Below are positions 35,992-45,302 of a stretch of DNA of 64,000 nucleotides, piece by piece. The position numbers and the translations under genes were made by a program. This stretch comes from Desulfotomaculaceae bacterium (GTDB lineage: Bacteria > Bacillota > Desulfotomaculia > Desulfotomaculales > Pelotomaculaceae). The notes below the pieces were generated by a model, which made no database searches, had not been told where the DNA came from, and saw only the letters and a program-made list of their open reading frames with translations. The stretch spans positions 31,564 to 95,563 of the forward strand of contig JAQVGZ010000003.1 in the NCBI GenBank assembly GCA_028696455.1, read 5' to 3'. Within the stretch, counting starts at the first letter, position 1; each line of letters opens with the position of its first letter.

Positions 35992-38016
35992 ATGGAAGTG
36001 TGCGTGGCAAAGAAAGCAGGGTTTTGTTTTGGAGTAAATAGAGCCATAGAACTGACACGGGCAGCTGTGTTAGAGAGAGCAGGTCCAGTTTATACTATTG
36101 GTCCTTTAATTCACAACTCGCAAGTAATGGCCTGCCTGTCTAAGCTGGGCGTTAAGGAAGTTACAGATTTGGCCGAGGCGGAAGACGGCGGCAACCTGGT
36201 TATCAGGTCTCATGGTGTTGGTCCGGAAATAGTAGAGGCAGCAGAGGCCCGTGGTTTGAAGATTGTTGATGCAACTTGTCCCTTTGTCCGCAAAGCACAG
36301 GTGCTAGCCCGGGATCTTACTGCGGGTGGTTTTCAGGTAGTGGTGTTTGGTGATAAGGACCACCCGGAAGTTCGTGGTATAAAAAGCTGGTCCGGTAATA
36401 AAGCTATTATTGTGAGCAGCCCGGCAGAAGCTGGTTTAATTGATAAATCCAAAAAAATTGGTTTAATGGTACAAACAACACAATCGCCAACAAGTTTTAA
36501 AGCTATTATTGAGGCCATTGAGAGGACAGGTGCGGAGTTTAAAATCTTTAATACGATTTGCAACGCTACAGTTGAGCGGCAGCAGGCCGCCCTGGACCTT
36601 GCCCGGCAGGTTGAGGTCATGATCGTGGCCGGAGGCGCAAATAGCGCCAACACCAGGAAGTTAGCCGGTGTCTGCCGCGCGTCAGGAACAACTACCTATC
36701 ACGTCGAAACAGCCAGTGATCTTGATCCGGCCTGGTTTGGAGGCGTAAAAGTAGCAGGGTTAACAGCGGGTGCTTCCACACCTGACTGGATTATAGAGGA
36801 GGTTAAAAGGCGAATGATCGACAATGAAGGAATGGGTACTAATGAAGAAATGCTCGCTAATGAAGAAGAAATGAAAGATGCTGTTGAAGTAAAGTCACTC
36901 CGTAACGGTGAGATTGTCAAAGGAGTGGTTGTTCACGTTAGCCAGGACGAGGTGATGGTGGACGTGGGCGCGAAATCAGAAGGAGTGATCCCGATCAGGG
37001 AACTGTCCTGCTGTGATGTGAATTCTCCCCAGGATATTGTTAAGGTGGGGGATGAAATAGAAGTTTGTGTCTTGAAGGCAGAGGACAATGAGGGGCGGCT
37101 AATTCTATCCAAAGAGAAAGCTGACGCTGAAAAAACCTGGGCAAAATTAGAAGAAATCTTAAATACTCAGGAAGCTATTGAGGGAACTGTTCGTGAAGTG
37201 GTAAAAGGTGGCCTGCTGGTAGATGTAGGAACGCGAGCATTTTTACCGGCATCCCTGGTAGAGAGGGGTTATGTTGAGGACCTCTCCAAGTATCTCGGCC
37301 AGGTGATTTCTGCACGTGTGATTGAAATTAACCGTGGCAGAAAAAAAGTGATTCTGTCGCGTAAAGCTGTACTAGATGAAGAATTTGCCCGACTGCGCCA
37401 GGAAATGCTTGAAAGTTTACAGGAGGGACAGATTGTTAAAGGAATTGTACGCCGTTTAACTCAGTTTGGTGCCTTTGTGGACATTGGTGGAGTGGACGGT
37501 TTGCTCCATGTTTCTGAAATGTCCTGGCACCGGATTAATCACCCCTCGGAAGTAGTGAAAGTGGGCGATGAACTGGATGTAATGGTACTGCGGGTTGACC
37601 GGGAAAGCGAGAAAATTTCCCTGGGTTTAAAGCAGGTACTGCCAAATCCTTGGGACAGTGTGGATGAAAAATACTCGGTCGGCAGTATCGTCCTGGCCAA
37701 AGTGGTCCGGCTTGCCCCATTTGGCGCCTTTGTCCAACTGGAACCTGGCGTTGAAGGACTGGTTCACATATCCCACCTGGCCGACCGGCACGTTGCCAAG
37801 CCGGATGAAGTGGTCACAGAAGGTGAGGAGGTTAACGTCAAAGTACTCAGTGTAGACAAGAATGAAAAACGTATACGGCTTTCCATCAGAGAGGTGGCCA
37901 AAGAAAAACAAGAACAAGTACGCCGTGATTATTCCAGCAATGTGGGACAAAATCCTGCAGATGAAGTCATTACTATTGGTGATATGGTTGGTAATCTTTT
38001 TGATAAGAAAGACTAG
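35992..38016 (+). CDS. ispH: fusion of 4-hydroxy-3-methylbut-2-enyl diphosphate reductase (IspH) and S1-repeat protein
   Basis: Residues 1-280 are IspH, the last enzyme of the non-mevalonate isoprenoid route, with the iron-sulfur ligands Cys12, Cys96 and Cys190 and the histidines of LIHNS, SHGV and DHPEV. Residues 300-650 hold four S1 RNA-binding repeats, each recognisable by its VDVG or FVxL core (GVVVHVSQDEVMVDVG, TVREVVKGGLLVDVG, IVRRLTQFGAFVDIG, VVRLAPFGAFVQLE). The total of 674 residues matches the IspH-RpsA fusions known from several Clostridia. The S1 part may serve as ribosomal protein S1 or a translation factor. ATG 35992 has only a weak ribosome site. A terminator follows. Confidence 0.95.
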   Translation: MEVCVAKKAGFCFGVNRAIELTRAAVLERAGPVYTIGPLIHNSQVMACLSKLGVKEVTDLAEAEDGGNLVIRSHGVGPEIVEAAEARGLKIVDATCPFVRKAQVLARDLTAGGFQVVVFGDKDHPEVRGIKSWSGNKAIIVSSPAEAGLIDKSKKIGLMVQTTQSPTSFKAIIEAIERTGAEFKIFNTICNATVERQQAALDLARQVEVMIVAGGANSANTRKLAGVCRASGTTTYHVETASDLDPAWFGGVKVAGLTAGASTPDWIIEEVKRRMIDNEGMGTNEEMLANEEEMKDAVEVKSLRNGEIVKGVVVHVSQDEVMVDVGAKSEGVIPIRELSCCDVNSPQDIVKVGDEIEVCVLKAEDNEGRLILSKEKADAEKTWAKLEEILNTQEAIEGTVREVVKGGLLVDVGTRAFLPASLVERGYVEDLSKYLGQVISARVIEINRGRKKVILSRKAVLDEEFARLRQEMLESLQEGQIVKGIVRRLTQFGAFVDIGGVDGLLHVSEMSWHRINHPSEVVKVGDELDVMVLRVDRESEKISLGLKQVLPNPWDSVDEKYSVGSIVLAKVVRLAPFGAFVQLEPGVEGLVHISHLADRHVAKPDEVVTEGEEVNVKVLSVDKNEKRIRLSIREVAKEKQEQVRRDYSSNVGQNPADEVITIGDMVGNLFDKKD

Positions 38017-38067
38017 CTTGGCAACAAGCTAAGCCCGGCATAATTTAATATAACCAGATTGGCCATT

Positions 38068-38106
38068 AGCCAGGGATAGATTTAGATCTGACCCTGGCTT
38101 TTGCTT
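38068..38106 (+). terminator. intrinsic terminator after ispH-S1
   Basis: AGCCAGGG (38068-38075) pairs with CCCTGGCT (38092-38099), followed by TTTGCTTT. A second hairpin, TAGCTTG/CAAGCTA at 38014-38031, lies over the stop codon without a U-tract. Confidence 0.75.
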
Positions 38107-38186
38107 TATACACTGCACCTGCATATTTTTAAGAGTAATGGACAATCATATATTTATTATTCTTAATGTAAGAGGAGCTGATTCAT

Positions 38187-38987
38187 TTGGAGCGGTTTCC
38201 GATTGGCATAACTTTGTTGCTGCTGGCATCAGTTGCCATCTACCTCGGACTGGCCCAGCGCTCTCTTGACCGGATGAGACTGACTGACCGGGGCGCGCTG
38301 GTAGTAATTGCTGCAATTATTATCGGTAGTTTCATCAATATCCCAATACCTTTTGTTCCCTTTAACACCTCTGTCAACGTGGGAGGCGCCCTGGTGCCGG
38401 TCGGATTGGCGATATACCTGCTGGCAAAGGCCGGTACTGAAAAGGAGTGGGGTAGAGCCCTGGCCGGTGCGGCGGCAACTGCAATTATTGTCTACGTCAT
38501 CGGGTCACTGATTAATTCCGGGGCAACTGTCGAGCCGGCCGGGCGTTATGCTATCCTGGATGCAATTTACTTGTACCCGCTGGTTGGCGGTATTGTCGCC
38601 TATGTCTTGGGGAGATCCCGCCGGGCAGCATTTGTTTCTGCAACTCTAGGTGTGTTGCTAGTGGATATATTTCACTACTTCTGGCTGCTAAGAAACGGGG
38701 CTCCGGCTAATTATACTGTAGCCATCGGCGGTGGCGGCGCTTTTGATACAATTGTTTTAGCGGGAATAATAGCGATTCTCCTGTGTGAGGCAATTGGTGA
38801 ATCATTTGAAAGATTGTCCGGTGGGCCAAAAATAGAAGGGCGGGCTCCTGAACTTGTGCAAAATTTAAAAACACCAGGTGAAAGCACAGCCATGGCAGAA
38901 AACGGTAATCTAAGGGCAAACGATATGGACGCGACAGGCAATGAACGCGGAAAGGTGGATATTGAAAAACATGAAGACCAAAAATAG
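38187..38987 (+). CDS. DUF1614 multi-pass membrane protein
   Basis: The 266-residue protein has about seven hydrophobic segments in residues 1-210 and a hydrophilic tail. Blocks such as IPIPFVPFNTSVNVGGALVP and LGVLLVDIFHYF match DUF1614, a family of unknown function common in spore formers and archaea. TTG 38187 follows AAGAGGAG. It overlaps spoIIP by 17 bases and so is likely co-transcribed with it. Confidence 0.85.
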   Translation: MERFPIGITLLLLASVAIYLGLAQRSLDRMRLTDRGALVVIAAIIIGSFINIPIPFVPFNTSVNVGGALVPVGLAIYLLAKAGTEKEWGRALAGAAATAIIVYVIGSLINSGATVEPAGRYAILDAIYLYPLVGGIVAYVLGRSRRAAFVSATLGVLLVDIFHYFWLLRNGAPANYTVAIGGGGAFDTIVLAGIIAILLCEAIGESFERLSGGPKIEGRAPELVQNLKTPGESTAMAENGNLRANDMDATGNERGKVDIEKHEDQK

Positions 38988-40254
38988 CCTCTTCATTATA
39001 TTAGGTGCTTTTATATTGCTGGCCGGAGTTTGCTTAATGTATTCCCAATATAATAATTCTTCCCTGCCTGCCTTTACTTCATCCGGAATATTTAACCGGG
39101 AAACACCAGATCACCTTACCGACAGGTATACTTCGATTATGGATGAGCAAGGAAATATAATTAGTATGATGGCAAGAATGACGTTTTCTGGTGATGAGTT
39201 ATATACTGCGGAAGGAAGTCACTACCGGATAGATCAGGTTCAAGGGGGCAACGCCACCGCCAAATTTTTAGGGATGGACCCCCAGATTCTGGCCTATAAT
39301 GAATTTTACGCTGGTCAAAATGTTTCTGTAACTAAAGACCTGGCAGAGAAAAAGTCGTCTGACACTATTGCTATTTATCACTCACATACCGACGAGTCTT
39401 ATGTTCCATCAGATGGCAAGGAGTCTATCCCTTTTAAAGGAGGGATTTATCAGGTCGGTAAATCAATGGTGGACCGGCTGCAAAAGGGAGGGTTTCAAGT
39501 CAATTACGACCAGACTCCTCATGACCCGCACGATAACAATGCCTATACCCGCTCCCGCCGGACAGCGGTAGAACTAATGAAAACAAAAGCGGCTGTTTTA
39601 TTTGACGTACATCGGGACGGCATTCCTGACGCAAACTACTACCGGGCAAAAATAGACGGAAAGAATGTAGCCAGGTTGCGCCTGGTTGTCGGCCGGGAAA
39701 ACCCCCGCATGTCCGCTAACATGGATTTTGCCAAAAAAATGATGGCTTCGGCCAATAACATCCATCCAAAGGTGGTTAAGGAAATATTTGTCGGTAAAGG
39801 AGACTATAATCAGGATCTAATGTCAACAGCACTCTTAATCGAGGCTGGTACACATACCAATACCAAGGAGGAAGCTGCTGCCGGGATAGCGCTGCTATCA
39901 GAGGCAATTCCTGCTGTGCTTGGTGTTTCTCCTGCCGCGCCTGCCGCCCCTACTACGCAAAAGCCGGCCGGTACGACGTCCGGGTCCTGGAAGGCGCTAG
40001 GCTGGATACTTGGACTAACTATCTTTGGTGGATTAGGTTTTCTCCTGGTCAGCTCCGGTAGCCTGGCTAATGCTAAACAAAGACTGGCGGGTTTTGGGAG
40101 GGAATTCAGCAGCTTCCTGGGACCCCGCTCCGCTGTACGCAAAATTAATGGTGAGTCGGATAATACTGAGAACCTTGGGCAAAAATATGAGGCGAAAGAT
40201 GATTTGGCGAAGGAAACTATGAAAGACCCAGAGGATGGATTAAAAAAAGGGTGA
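38971..40254 (+). CDS. spoIIP: stage II sporulation protein P
   Basis: SpoIIP is the cell-wall amidase and endopeptidase that works with SpoIID and SpoIIM to drive forespore engulfment. The 427-residue protein has an N-terminal membrane anchor (about 6-25) and the SpoIIP catalytic domain with IYHSHTDESY, LFDVHRD and LIEAGTHTNT, which carry the zinc-binding His/Glu residues. A second hydrophobic segment near residue 350 is followed by a charged tail. ATG 38971 lies inside the end of the DUF1614 gene; ATG 38941 in frame would add ten residues before the anchor. Its expression is expected in the mother cell. Confidence 0.93.
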   Translation: MKTKNSLFIILGAFILLAGVCLMYSQYNNSSLPAFTSSGIFNRETPDHLTDRYTSIMDEQGNIISMMARMTFSGDELYTAEGSHYRIDQVQGGNATAKFLGMDPQILAYNEFYAGQNVSVTKDLAEKKSSDTIAIYHSHTDESYVPSDGKESIPFKGGIYQVGKSMVDRLQKGGFQVNYDQTPHDPHDNNAYTRSRRTAVELMKTKAAVLFDVHRDGIPDANYYRAKIDGKNVARLRLVVGRENPRMSANMDFAKKMMASANNIHPKVVKEIFVGKGDYNQDLMSTALLIEAGTHTNTKEEAAAGIALLSEAIPAVLGVSPAAPAAPTTQKPAGTTSGSWKALGWILGLTIFGGLGFLLVSSGSLANAKQRLAGFGREFSSFLGPRSAVRKINGESDNTENLGQKYEAKDDLAKETMKDPEDGLKKG

Positions 40255-40325
40255 TTTGAGTTTGTGGAGGAGTCGTATGCGGCATTGGTTTTCCCATTGT
40301 TTTTTCAAAGGAGGGGGAGCAGGCA

Positions 40326-41249
40326 ATGCCCGTCTTGCTACCAGATTATTTGTCAGTAATATTGTATGGTGTCTTAGCTGGCACATTAGCCCGGATCATC
40401 ATGCTTCGTATTGATTACCGGCAGTACCCTGGATACCCGCACGGTTACCTGACGCATACTGCGCTCGGTTTTATTGCTTCTGCGCTGGGCGCCGTAGCTG
40501 TTCCGGCAATATTTAAGCCCGATTACGTTGCCGTGACTTTTCTAGTCCTGGCCGCGCAACAATTTCGTGAAATACGGAATATGGAGCGGCGGACGCTGGA
40601 AAGCCTGGAAAGGACTGAGTTGGTCAAGAGGGGCCTGGATTATATTGAAGGAATAGCCAGGACTTTTGAGGCCAGAAATTATTTAGTGATGGGGACATCT
40701 TTTGTTACTGCTCTGGCTGCCCAGATCGGCGGGCTACCGGCAGCCATCCTTGCGGCTTTCCTCGCGATCATGGTCAGTTTTTACTTTATGTCCGGTGAAA
40801 TTATCGGTGATATCTGCGAGGTAGTACCAGCGCGGCTAAATTTTAAAGGTTCTATTTTGCAAGTGGAAGGCATCGATATCATTAATGTAGGCTTAAAGTC
40901 TATGCGGGAGAAGATCCTGCAGGATGGGCTGGCCGTTCTCATTAAACCCGTTGACGGCAATGCCCGGGCTACTATCCATGATATTGGTCAGCGTATGGCT
41001 ATGGCTTTTACCGCGGCGGTAGTCATGGGAACGAAAAAAGATGTTGATCTTCCTGAATATACACCCCTGGCGAGAAAGAACCCGGATACCGGGGAGGTGG
41101 GACTTTATATATTGCCGGTGGAAAAAGATATCAAACAACTAATTGCAGCGGTAAAGCTGACACCTGTTTTGGAAAGCGCCCGCAGCAAACCATTAGACGC
41201 CAGGAGTAACCTCAGGGCTGTTGTGAAGAAGGTGAACAGACCTGGATAA
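40326..41249 (+). CDS. YIEGIA family membrane protein
   Basis: The 307-residue protein contains the name-giving DYIEGIARTFE motif and four to five hydrophobic segments in the first 160 residues, followed by a soluble C-terminal half. The family is restricted to spore-forming Firmicutes and its function is unknown. ATG 40326 has a very strong AAAGGAGGGGG upstream. It is followed after one base by its known small partner (capping subunit). It lies 71 bases after spoIIP. Confidence 0.88.
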   Translation: MPVLLPDYLSVILYGVLAGTLARIIMLRIDYRQYPGYPHGYLTHTALGFIASALGAVAVPAIFKPDYVAVTFLVLAAQQFREIRNMERRTLESLERTELVKRGLDYIEGIARTFEARNYLVMGTSFVTALAAQIGGLPAAILAAFLAIMVSFYFMSGEIIGDICEVVPARLNFKGSILQVEGIDIINVGLKSMREKILQDGLAVLIKPVDGNARATIHDIGQRMAMAFTAAVVMGTKKDVDLPEYTPLARKNPDTGEVGLYILPVEKDIKQLIAAVKLTPVLESARSKPLDARSNLRAVVKKVNRPG

Positions 41250-41250
41250 T

Positions 41251-41433
41251 ATGTCTTCCGGCACGATATTGGCCGTTGTCACTTTGAATATGGAGAGAGT
41301 AAGCGGGGGCACGCCCATTTTTTTTGCGCAAAACGAGGAAGAGCAAGAACGAACCGCTCTTTACCTTGCTAAAATCTTGGACGCCATGACCCATGATCTG
41401 GGAAACGGGATCTATGTAATTGTTCGTCACTAG
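41251..41433 (+). CDS. small capping-complex subunit for YIEGIA
   Basis: A 60-residue protein starting at ATG 41251, one base after the YIEGIA stop. It matches the pattern of the small partner protein that accompanies YIEGIA: hydrophobic start ILAVVTLNMERVSGGTPIFFA, acidic helix, and C-terminus NGIYVIVRH. The adjacency supports the assignment. Its biochemical role is not established; 'capping complex' is the family name that I recall and it has not been tested here. Confidence 0.8.
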   Translation: MSSGTILAVVTLNMERVSGGTPIFFAQNEEEQERTALYLAKILDAMTHDLGNGIYVIVRH

Positions 41434-41445
41434 AGGGAGAACCTT

Positions 41446-42012
41446 ATGAAAATTATCTACCACTGTTTCGGCGGGGCTCACTCCTCAGTAACTGCAGCTT
41501 ACATTCACCTGGGTTTTTTACCGGCAGACCATGTTCCGGATAGTCAGGCGTTCTGCCAACTGCCATTCTACGACCGTCAGGGTAATGACCAGCACGGACA
41601 TTTTTTCTTCATGGGTCGGGATGAGTTTGGTCATGAGGTATTTTTCACGGCACGGCGCAGCAGGCAAGTAGTATTAGAAAACATTGTCAAAGGGCTGGCA
41701 GAAATTTTTGATATTCCCCCGGCGGAATACCTGCTGGTTAACGTAATGCACAAGGTGAACTGGGCCATGAAATTTGGTGGGTATCTTTCCCGGCGGTGCG
41801 GTTTAATCAGGGTGGGGCGTCCGATAGTTACCATGGGAACTCGGTTGGCGTACTCCCAGGTTGCTAATTTAGTGCGGCAGGTGAAGAATTATATCAAAGG
41901 CTGCAGTAAGGAATATCCTGTACTTCAGCAAAAGCAGTTTTCCCCTGGCTGCTTTGGCTGGCGCGATTCATACGGGGCTACTGCCGGCAGAAAACGTACC
42001 CCACAGAGGTGA
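41446..42012 (+). CDS. DUF3189 protein (first of a tandem pair; C-terminal tail out of frame)
   Basis: The 188-residue frame has the DUF3189 start MKIIYHCFGGAHSSVTAAYIH and body to about residue 152 (VRQVKNYIKG). Its last 36 residues overlap the next DUF3189 domain in another frame and look like non-native translation. The domain is found in clostridial spore formers; function unknown. ATG 41446 follows AGAGGGAG. Dropping one G in AAGG at 41908-41911 would join this protein in frame to the second DUF3189 domain, so the natural product may be one tandem protein of about 310 residues. Confidence 0.75.
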   Translation: MKIIYHCFGGAHSSVTAAYIHLGFLPADHVPDSQAFCQLPFYDRQGNDQHGHFFFMGRDEFGHEVFFTARRSRQVVLENIVKGLAEIFDIPPAEYLLVNVMHKVNWAMKFGGYLSRRCGLIRVGRPIVTMGTRLAYSQVANLVRQVKNYIKGCSKEYPVLQQKQFSPGCFGWRDSYGATAGRKRTPQR

Positions 42013-42382
42013 ACTTTGGAAATTACCGTTTTTGAATTTAAAAAAAAGCTTTGATGGTGAAATAATCTCATTGGGAGAGGACGGTCAGGGCAATAAGGTA
42101 TATGCCCTTTCAGTTAAAGGTGACTGCGAAATGGTTTACCGCCTGATAGCTAGCTTCCTGGAGATATCTAATTTGCCATCCAACAGCCTTCACCTGGTGG
42201 ATAATTGTGGAAGGGATAACATTCTTTTACTGACCGGCAGTATTTTATGCCGGTCTGCGCTGCTTGCCCCCATGGGAAGGTTGCTGGCAATGGCAGGAAT
42301 TAAAAAGAGCTACCGGCTGATATCTCAAATAGTAAGCAGGCAAAAAACCTCAATGAACTATAATGATCAACTTATCCATTGA
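41954..42382 (+). CDS. DUF3189 domain, second copy, lacking a normal start
   Basis: From TTG 41954 this frame gives 142 residues (MAGAIHTGLLPAENVP...). Similarity to the first copy extends upstream in the same open frame to about 41912 (NILYFSKSSFPLAALAG aligns with KIIYHCFGGAHSSVTAA), but no ATG, GTG or TTG lies at the expected place; the aligned start codon is AGG. The frame is open back to 41885. Either the TTG gives a truncated protein or a frameshift separates two halves of one gene. The true left boundary is therefore uncertain. Confidence 0.6.
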   Translation: MAGAIHTGLLPAENVPHRGELWKLPFLNLKKSFDGEIISLGEDGQGNKVYALSVKGDCEMVYRLIASFLEISNLPSNSLHLVDNCGRDNILLLTGSILCRSALLAPMGRLLAMAGIKKSYRLISQIVSRQKTSMNYNDQLIH

Positions 42383-42443
42383 TAGTGTATACTAGCCCAC
42401 TGCGACAATCATAACCCGGGGCTGTGCCCCTCCGGGAATACTC

Positions 42444-42472
42444 TTGACTATAGAATGGAATTTATAGATAAT
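42444..42472 (+). promoter_or_regulatory. candidate promoter for the DUF512 gene
   Basis: TTGACT (42444-42449), a 17-base spacer, and GATAAT (42467-42472) lie just before the ribosome site of the DUF512 gene. Confidence 0.35.
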
Positions 42473-42503
42473 GATTTCTAGAGTAGCGACAGGAGGTTTA
42501 CCT

Positions 42504-43832
42504 GTGGAGCAAGTGGGGCTGGAAATTAACCGGGTTAAGCCGGACAGCATAGCTTTCGAACTGGGACTGGAACCGGGTGACCGGGTGCTCGTGCTTAATG
42601 GACAAGCACTAAGGGATGCAATTGACTTTCGCTTTTATGAAGCAGAGGAGAGTCTGAACATTCTTGTCAAAAAGCAAAGCGGCGATGAATGGGAGCTGGA
42701 TGTAGAAAAGGATTACGATGAAAGCCTGGGCATAGATTTTGGCCAGGGTGGTTTTGGGCATACTAAGAGATGTGCTAATAAATGTCTTTTCTGCTTTGTT
42801 GATCAAATGCCTCCTGGAATGCGGAAAACTCTTTACGTTAAGGACGATGATTACCGCCTTTCTTTCTGGAATGGTAATTTTATTTCCCTCACCAATCTTG
42901 GGAATAACGAACTGCAGAGGATTGTACACCAGCGGCTGAGCCCCCTGTATATATCCGTTCATACCACCAACCCTTTGCTGCGTGAGCGTATGCTTGGCAA
43001 CAAAAAGGCGGGTTTTATTTTAGATCAACTGAAATATTTAGCTGATGCCGGCATCGAGATGCACACCCAGGTTGTACTTTGTCCTGGTTTGAATGATAAA
43101 ACGGAGCTGGAAAAGACCGCGGACGACCTGGCCGGCCTATGGCCAGCGGTCAATTCAATGGCCGTGGTGCCGGTGGGACTGACCAGGTTCCGGCAGGGCT
43201 TGTACCCGCTGCGGGCATTCGAGCGGGACGAGGCGGCGCAATTGACCAGCTGGGTGGCAAAAAAACAGCATGAATACCTGTTGCGTTTGCATAATCCGTT
43301 TATTTTTGCCTCTGATGAGTTTTATCTGACGGCAGACTTAACGGTCCCGCCTGGTGAAAGATATGCCGGTTTTCCCCAGCTGGAAAACGGTGTTGGACTG
43401 ACCCGCCTTTTTATGGATGAATGGGAAACAGTTAGAACAGCACTACCGCGGGAAGTGCCCTATACCAAAATTACTATAGCAACTGGCATGCTTGGGGAAA
43501 AAGTTTTGGCGCCAGTGATTGACGGGCTAAAAAGCATCAAAGGGCTGGAGGTAAATATAAAGAGGGTTAGCAATCATTATTTTGGTGAGCAGATAACCGT
43601 GGCCGGGCTTATCACCGGGGAGGATTTGCTCAACCAGCTCCACCCCGACGAAACAGGTGATCTGCTGGTTTTACCGGCAGTAATGCTAAAAAAAGATAGC
43701 GAAGTCTTCCTGGACGGCCTGTCTCTAAAGGAACTGCATCAACAGCTGAAAGTACCGGTTGCCGTGGCCGACGGGCCACGGCAATTAGTTGATATCTTAA
43801 GTGGTTGCTCACCATTTTATCAGTTTAACTAG
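42504..43832 (+). CDS. PDZ and radical-SAM-like DUF512 protein
   Basis: The 442-residue protein has an N-terminal PDZ-like segment (1-55, INRVKPDSIAFELGLEPGDRVLVLNG), a radical-SAM cluster motif CANKCLFC near residue 95, and the C-terminal DUF512 domain. Such proteins sit next to der (engA) in many Clostridia, as here (49 bases). Their role is unknown; the location suggests ribosome or translation maturation, which is inference. I choose GTG 42504 because AGGAGGT lies seven bases before it; the frame is open to ATG 42471, which lacks a site. Confidence 0.9.
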   Translation: MEQVGLEINRVKPDSIAFELGLEPGDRVLVLNGQALRDAIDFRFYEAEESLNILVKKQSGDEWELDVEKDYDESLGIDFGQGGFGHTKRCANKCLFCFVDQMPPGMRKTLYVKDDDYRLSFWNGNFISLTNLGNNELQRIVHQRLSPLYISVHTTNPLLRERMLGNKKAGFILDQLKYLADAGIEMHTQVVLCPGLNDKTELEKTADDLAGLWPAVNSMAVVPVGLTRFRQGLYPLRAFERDEAAQLTSWVAKKQHEYLLRLHNPFIFASDEFYLTADLTVPPGERYAGFPQLENGVGLTRLFMDEWETVRTALPREVPYTKITIATGMLGEKVLAPVIDGLKSIKGLEVNIKRVSNHYFGEQITVAGLITGEDLLNQLHPDETGDLLVLPAVMLKKDSEVFLDGLSLKELHQQLKVPVAVADGPRQLVDILSGCSPFYQFN

Positions 43833-43880
43833 AACTAGCATAACTCAAATTATCATAGTGCTTTTAGGAGGGGCGAGCCA

Positions 43881-45212
43881 TTGTCAAAGCCGGTAGTAGC
43901 TATAGTGGGAAGGCCCAATGTGGGCAAATCGACCTTATTTAATAGAATTGTCGGCAGCCGGATAGCTATTGTTGAAGATGAGCCCGGGGTTACCAGGGAC
44001 AGGCTTTACCAGGATGCCGAATGGTCCGGACGGAGTTTTACCCTGGTAGATACTGGCGGGCTGGATTTTCAAGAGAGCGGTGAAATCACCCGGGGGGTCC
44101 GGCGGCAAATTGAGTTGGCTATTGGGGATGCTGATGTAATTTTATTTGTGACTGACGCCAGAGCAGGCTTGCATCCTGATGACGAGGACGCGGCGGCAAT
44201 TGTCCGTCGTTCTGAGAAACCGGTGGTGCTTGCCGCCAACAAAGTTGAAAATTTTAAGTCTCAGAGCCTGCAGTATGATTTTTACCGGTTAGGACTGGGA
44301 GAGCCGATTCCGGTTTCTGCGGCGGAAGGTCTTAACACAGGTGACCTATTAGATCAGTTGGTTAAATTGTTCCCATCAGAAGAAGAAGAAGAATACCCTG
44401 CTGATACTGTTAAAATTGCTGTAATCGGCCGTCCTAATGTCGGTAAATCTTCCCTGGTCAATGCTGTTTTGGGGGAAGAACGGGTAATTGTGAGCAAGAT
44501 TCCCGGTACCACCCGTGATGCTATTGATACCTCCTTTGAAAAAGAAAACAAAAATTATGTTATTATAGATACGGCTGGCATGCGCAGAAAAAGCAAGATT
44601 GAGGGGACTACAGAAAAATACAGTACAATCAGAGCGCTCCGGGCTGTAGACCGGAGTGACGTGGTCCTGACTGTGCTTGATGCTAATGAAGGAGTCACCG
44701 AACAGGACAAGCGTATTGCCGGGTATGCCCATGAAGCGGGCAAAGCATCAGTAATTGTGATAAACAAGTGGGACCTGATCAAAAAAGATGACCGGACGAT
44801 GCACCGCTTTAGCGAAAAGATTCGTCGCCAGTTAGCTTTTATGCATTATGCGCCTCTTGTTTTTGTATCAGCACTGACCGGGCAACGAGTGCACAGGGTT
44901 TTAGAGTTGGTTGATTTCGTTGCCGAGCAACATTTGCTCAGGATTAGCACCCCAAAACTAAACAGCCTGGTGAAGGAAGCGGTGTTGCATAACCCCCCAC
45001 CTGGTGATAAAACAAAGCGGCTGAAAATCATGTATGCCACCCAAAGCGGTGTGCGTCCGCCTAAATTTATTCTGTTTGTGAATGAACCGGAGTTGATGCA
45101 TTTCTCTTACCGGCGCTATCTGGAAAACCAGTTCAGGGCGGCTTATGGATTTGAAGGAACACCGGTCTGGTTTAGCCTGCGCAGGCGCTCAAAAGAAGAC
45201 AGTAATCAGTAG
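43881..45212 (+). CDS. der: ribosome-associated GTPase Der (EngA)
   Basis: Der has two tandem GTPase domains and a C-terminal KH-like domain and is needed for 50S subunit assembly. Both P-loops, GRPNVGKST (about residue 9) and GRPNVGKSS (about 185), are present, with DTGG/DTAG and NKxD motifs (NKVE in the first domain, NKWD in the second). The 443-residue length is standard. TTG 43881 follows GGAGGGGCG. The order DUF512-der-plsY-gpsA-spoIVA is conserved in spore formers. Confidence 0.97.
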   Translation: MSKPVVAIVGRPNVGKSTLFNRIVGSRIAIVEDEPGVTRDRLYQDAEWSGRSFTLVDTGGLDFQESGEITRGVRRQIELAIGDADVILFVTDARAGLHPDDEDAAAIVRRSEKPVVLAANKVENFKSQSLQYDFYRLGLGEPIPVSAAEGLNTGDLLDQLVKLFPSEEEEEYPADTVKIAVIGRPNVGKSSLVNAVLGEERVIVSKIPGTTRDAIDTSFEKENKNYVIIDTAGMRRKSKIEGTTEKYSTIRALRAVDRSDVVLTVLDANEGVTEQDKRIAGYAHEAGKASVIVINKWDLIKKDDRTMHRFSEKIRRQLAFMHYAPLVFVSALTGQRVHRVLELVDFVAEQHLLRISTPKLNSLVKEAVLHNPPPGDKTKRLKIMYATQSGVRPPKFILFVNEPELMHFSYRRYLENQFRAAYGFEGTPVWFSLRRRSKEDSNQ

Positions 45213-45302
45213 TCCCTACATCCAGCAGGCGCTATTAATCGAAAAGAGCTGCAGCTTCTGCTACTATATCTTATTATTTTGAACAAGGGGATACAGGATA
45301 AT

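Noticed and set aside
40277..40414. Short frame with strong ribosome site (MRHWFSHCFF...) upstream of and overlapping YIEGIA
   Set aside because: It overlaps the YIEGIA start in another frame and has unlikely composition (His, Trp, Cys rich). It might be a regulatory upstream frame but I cannot support it.
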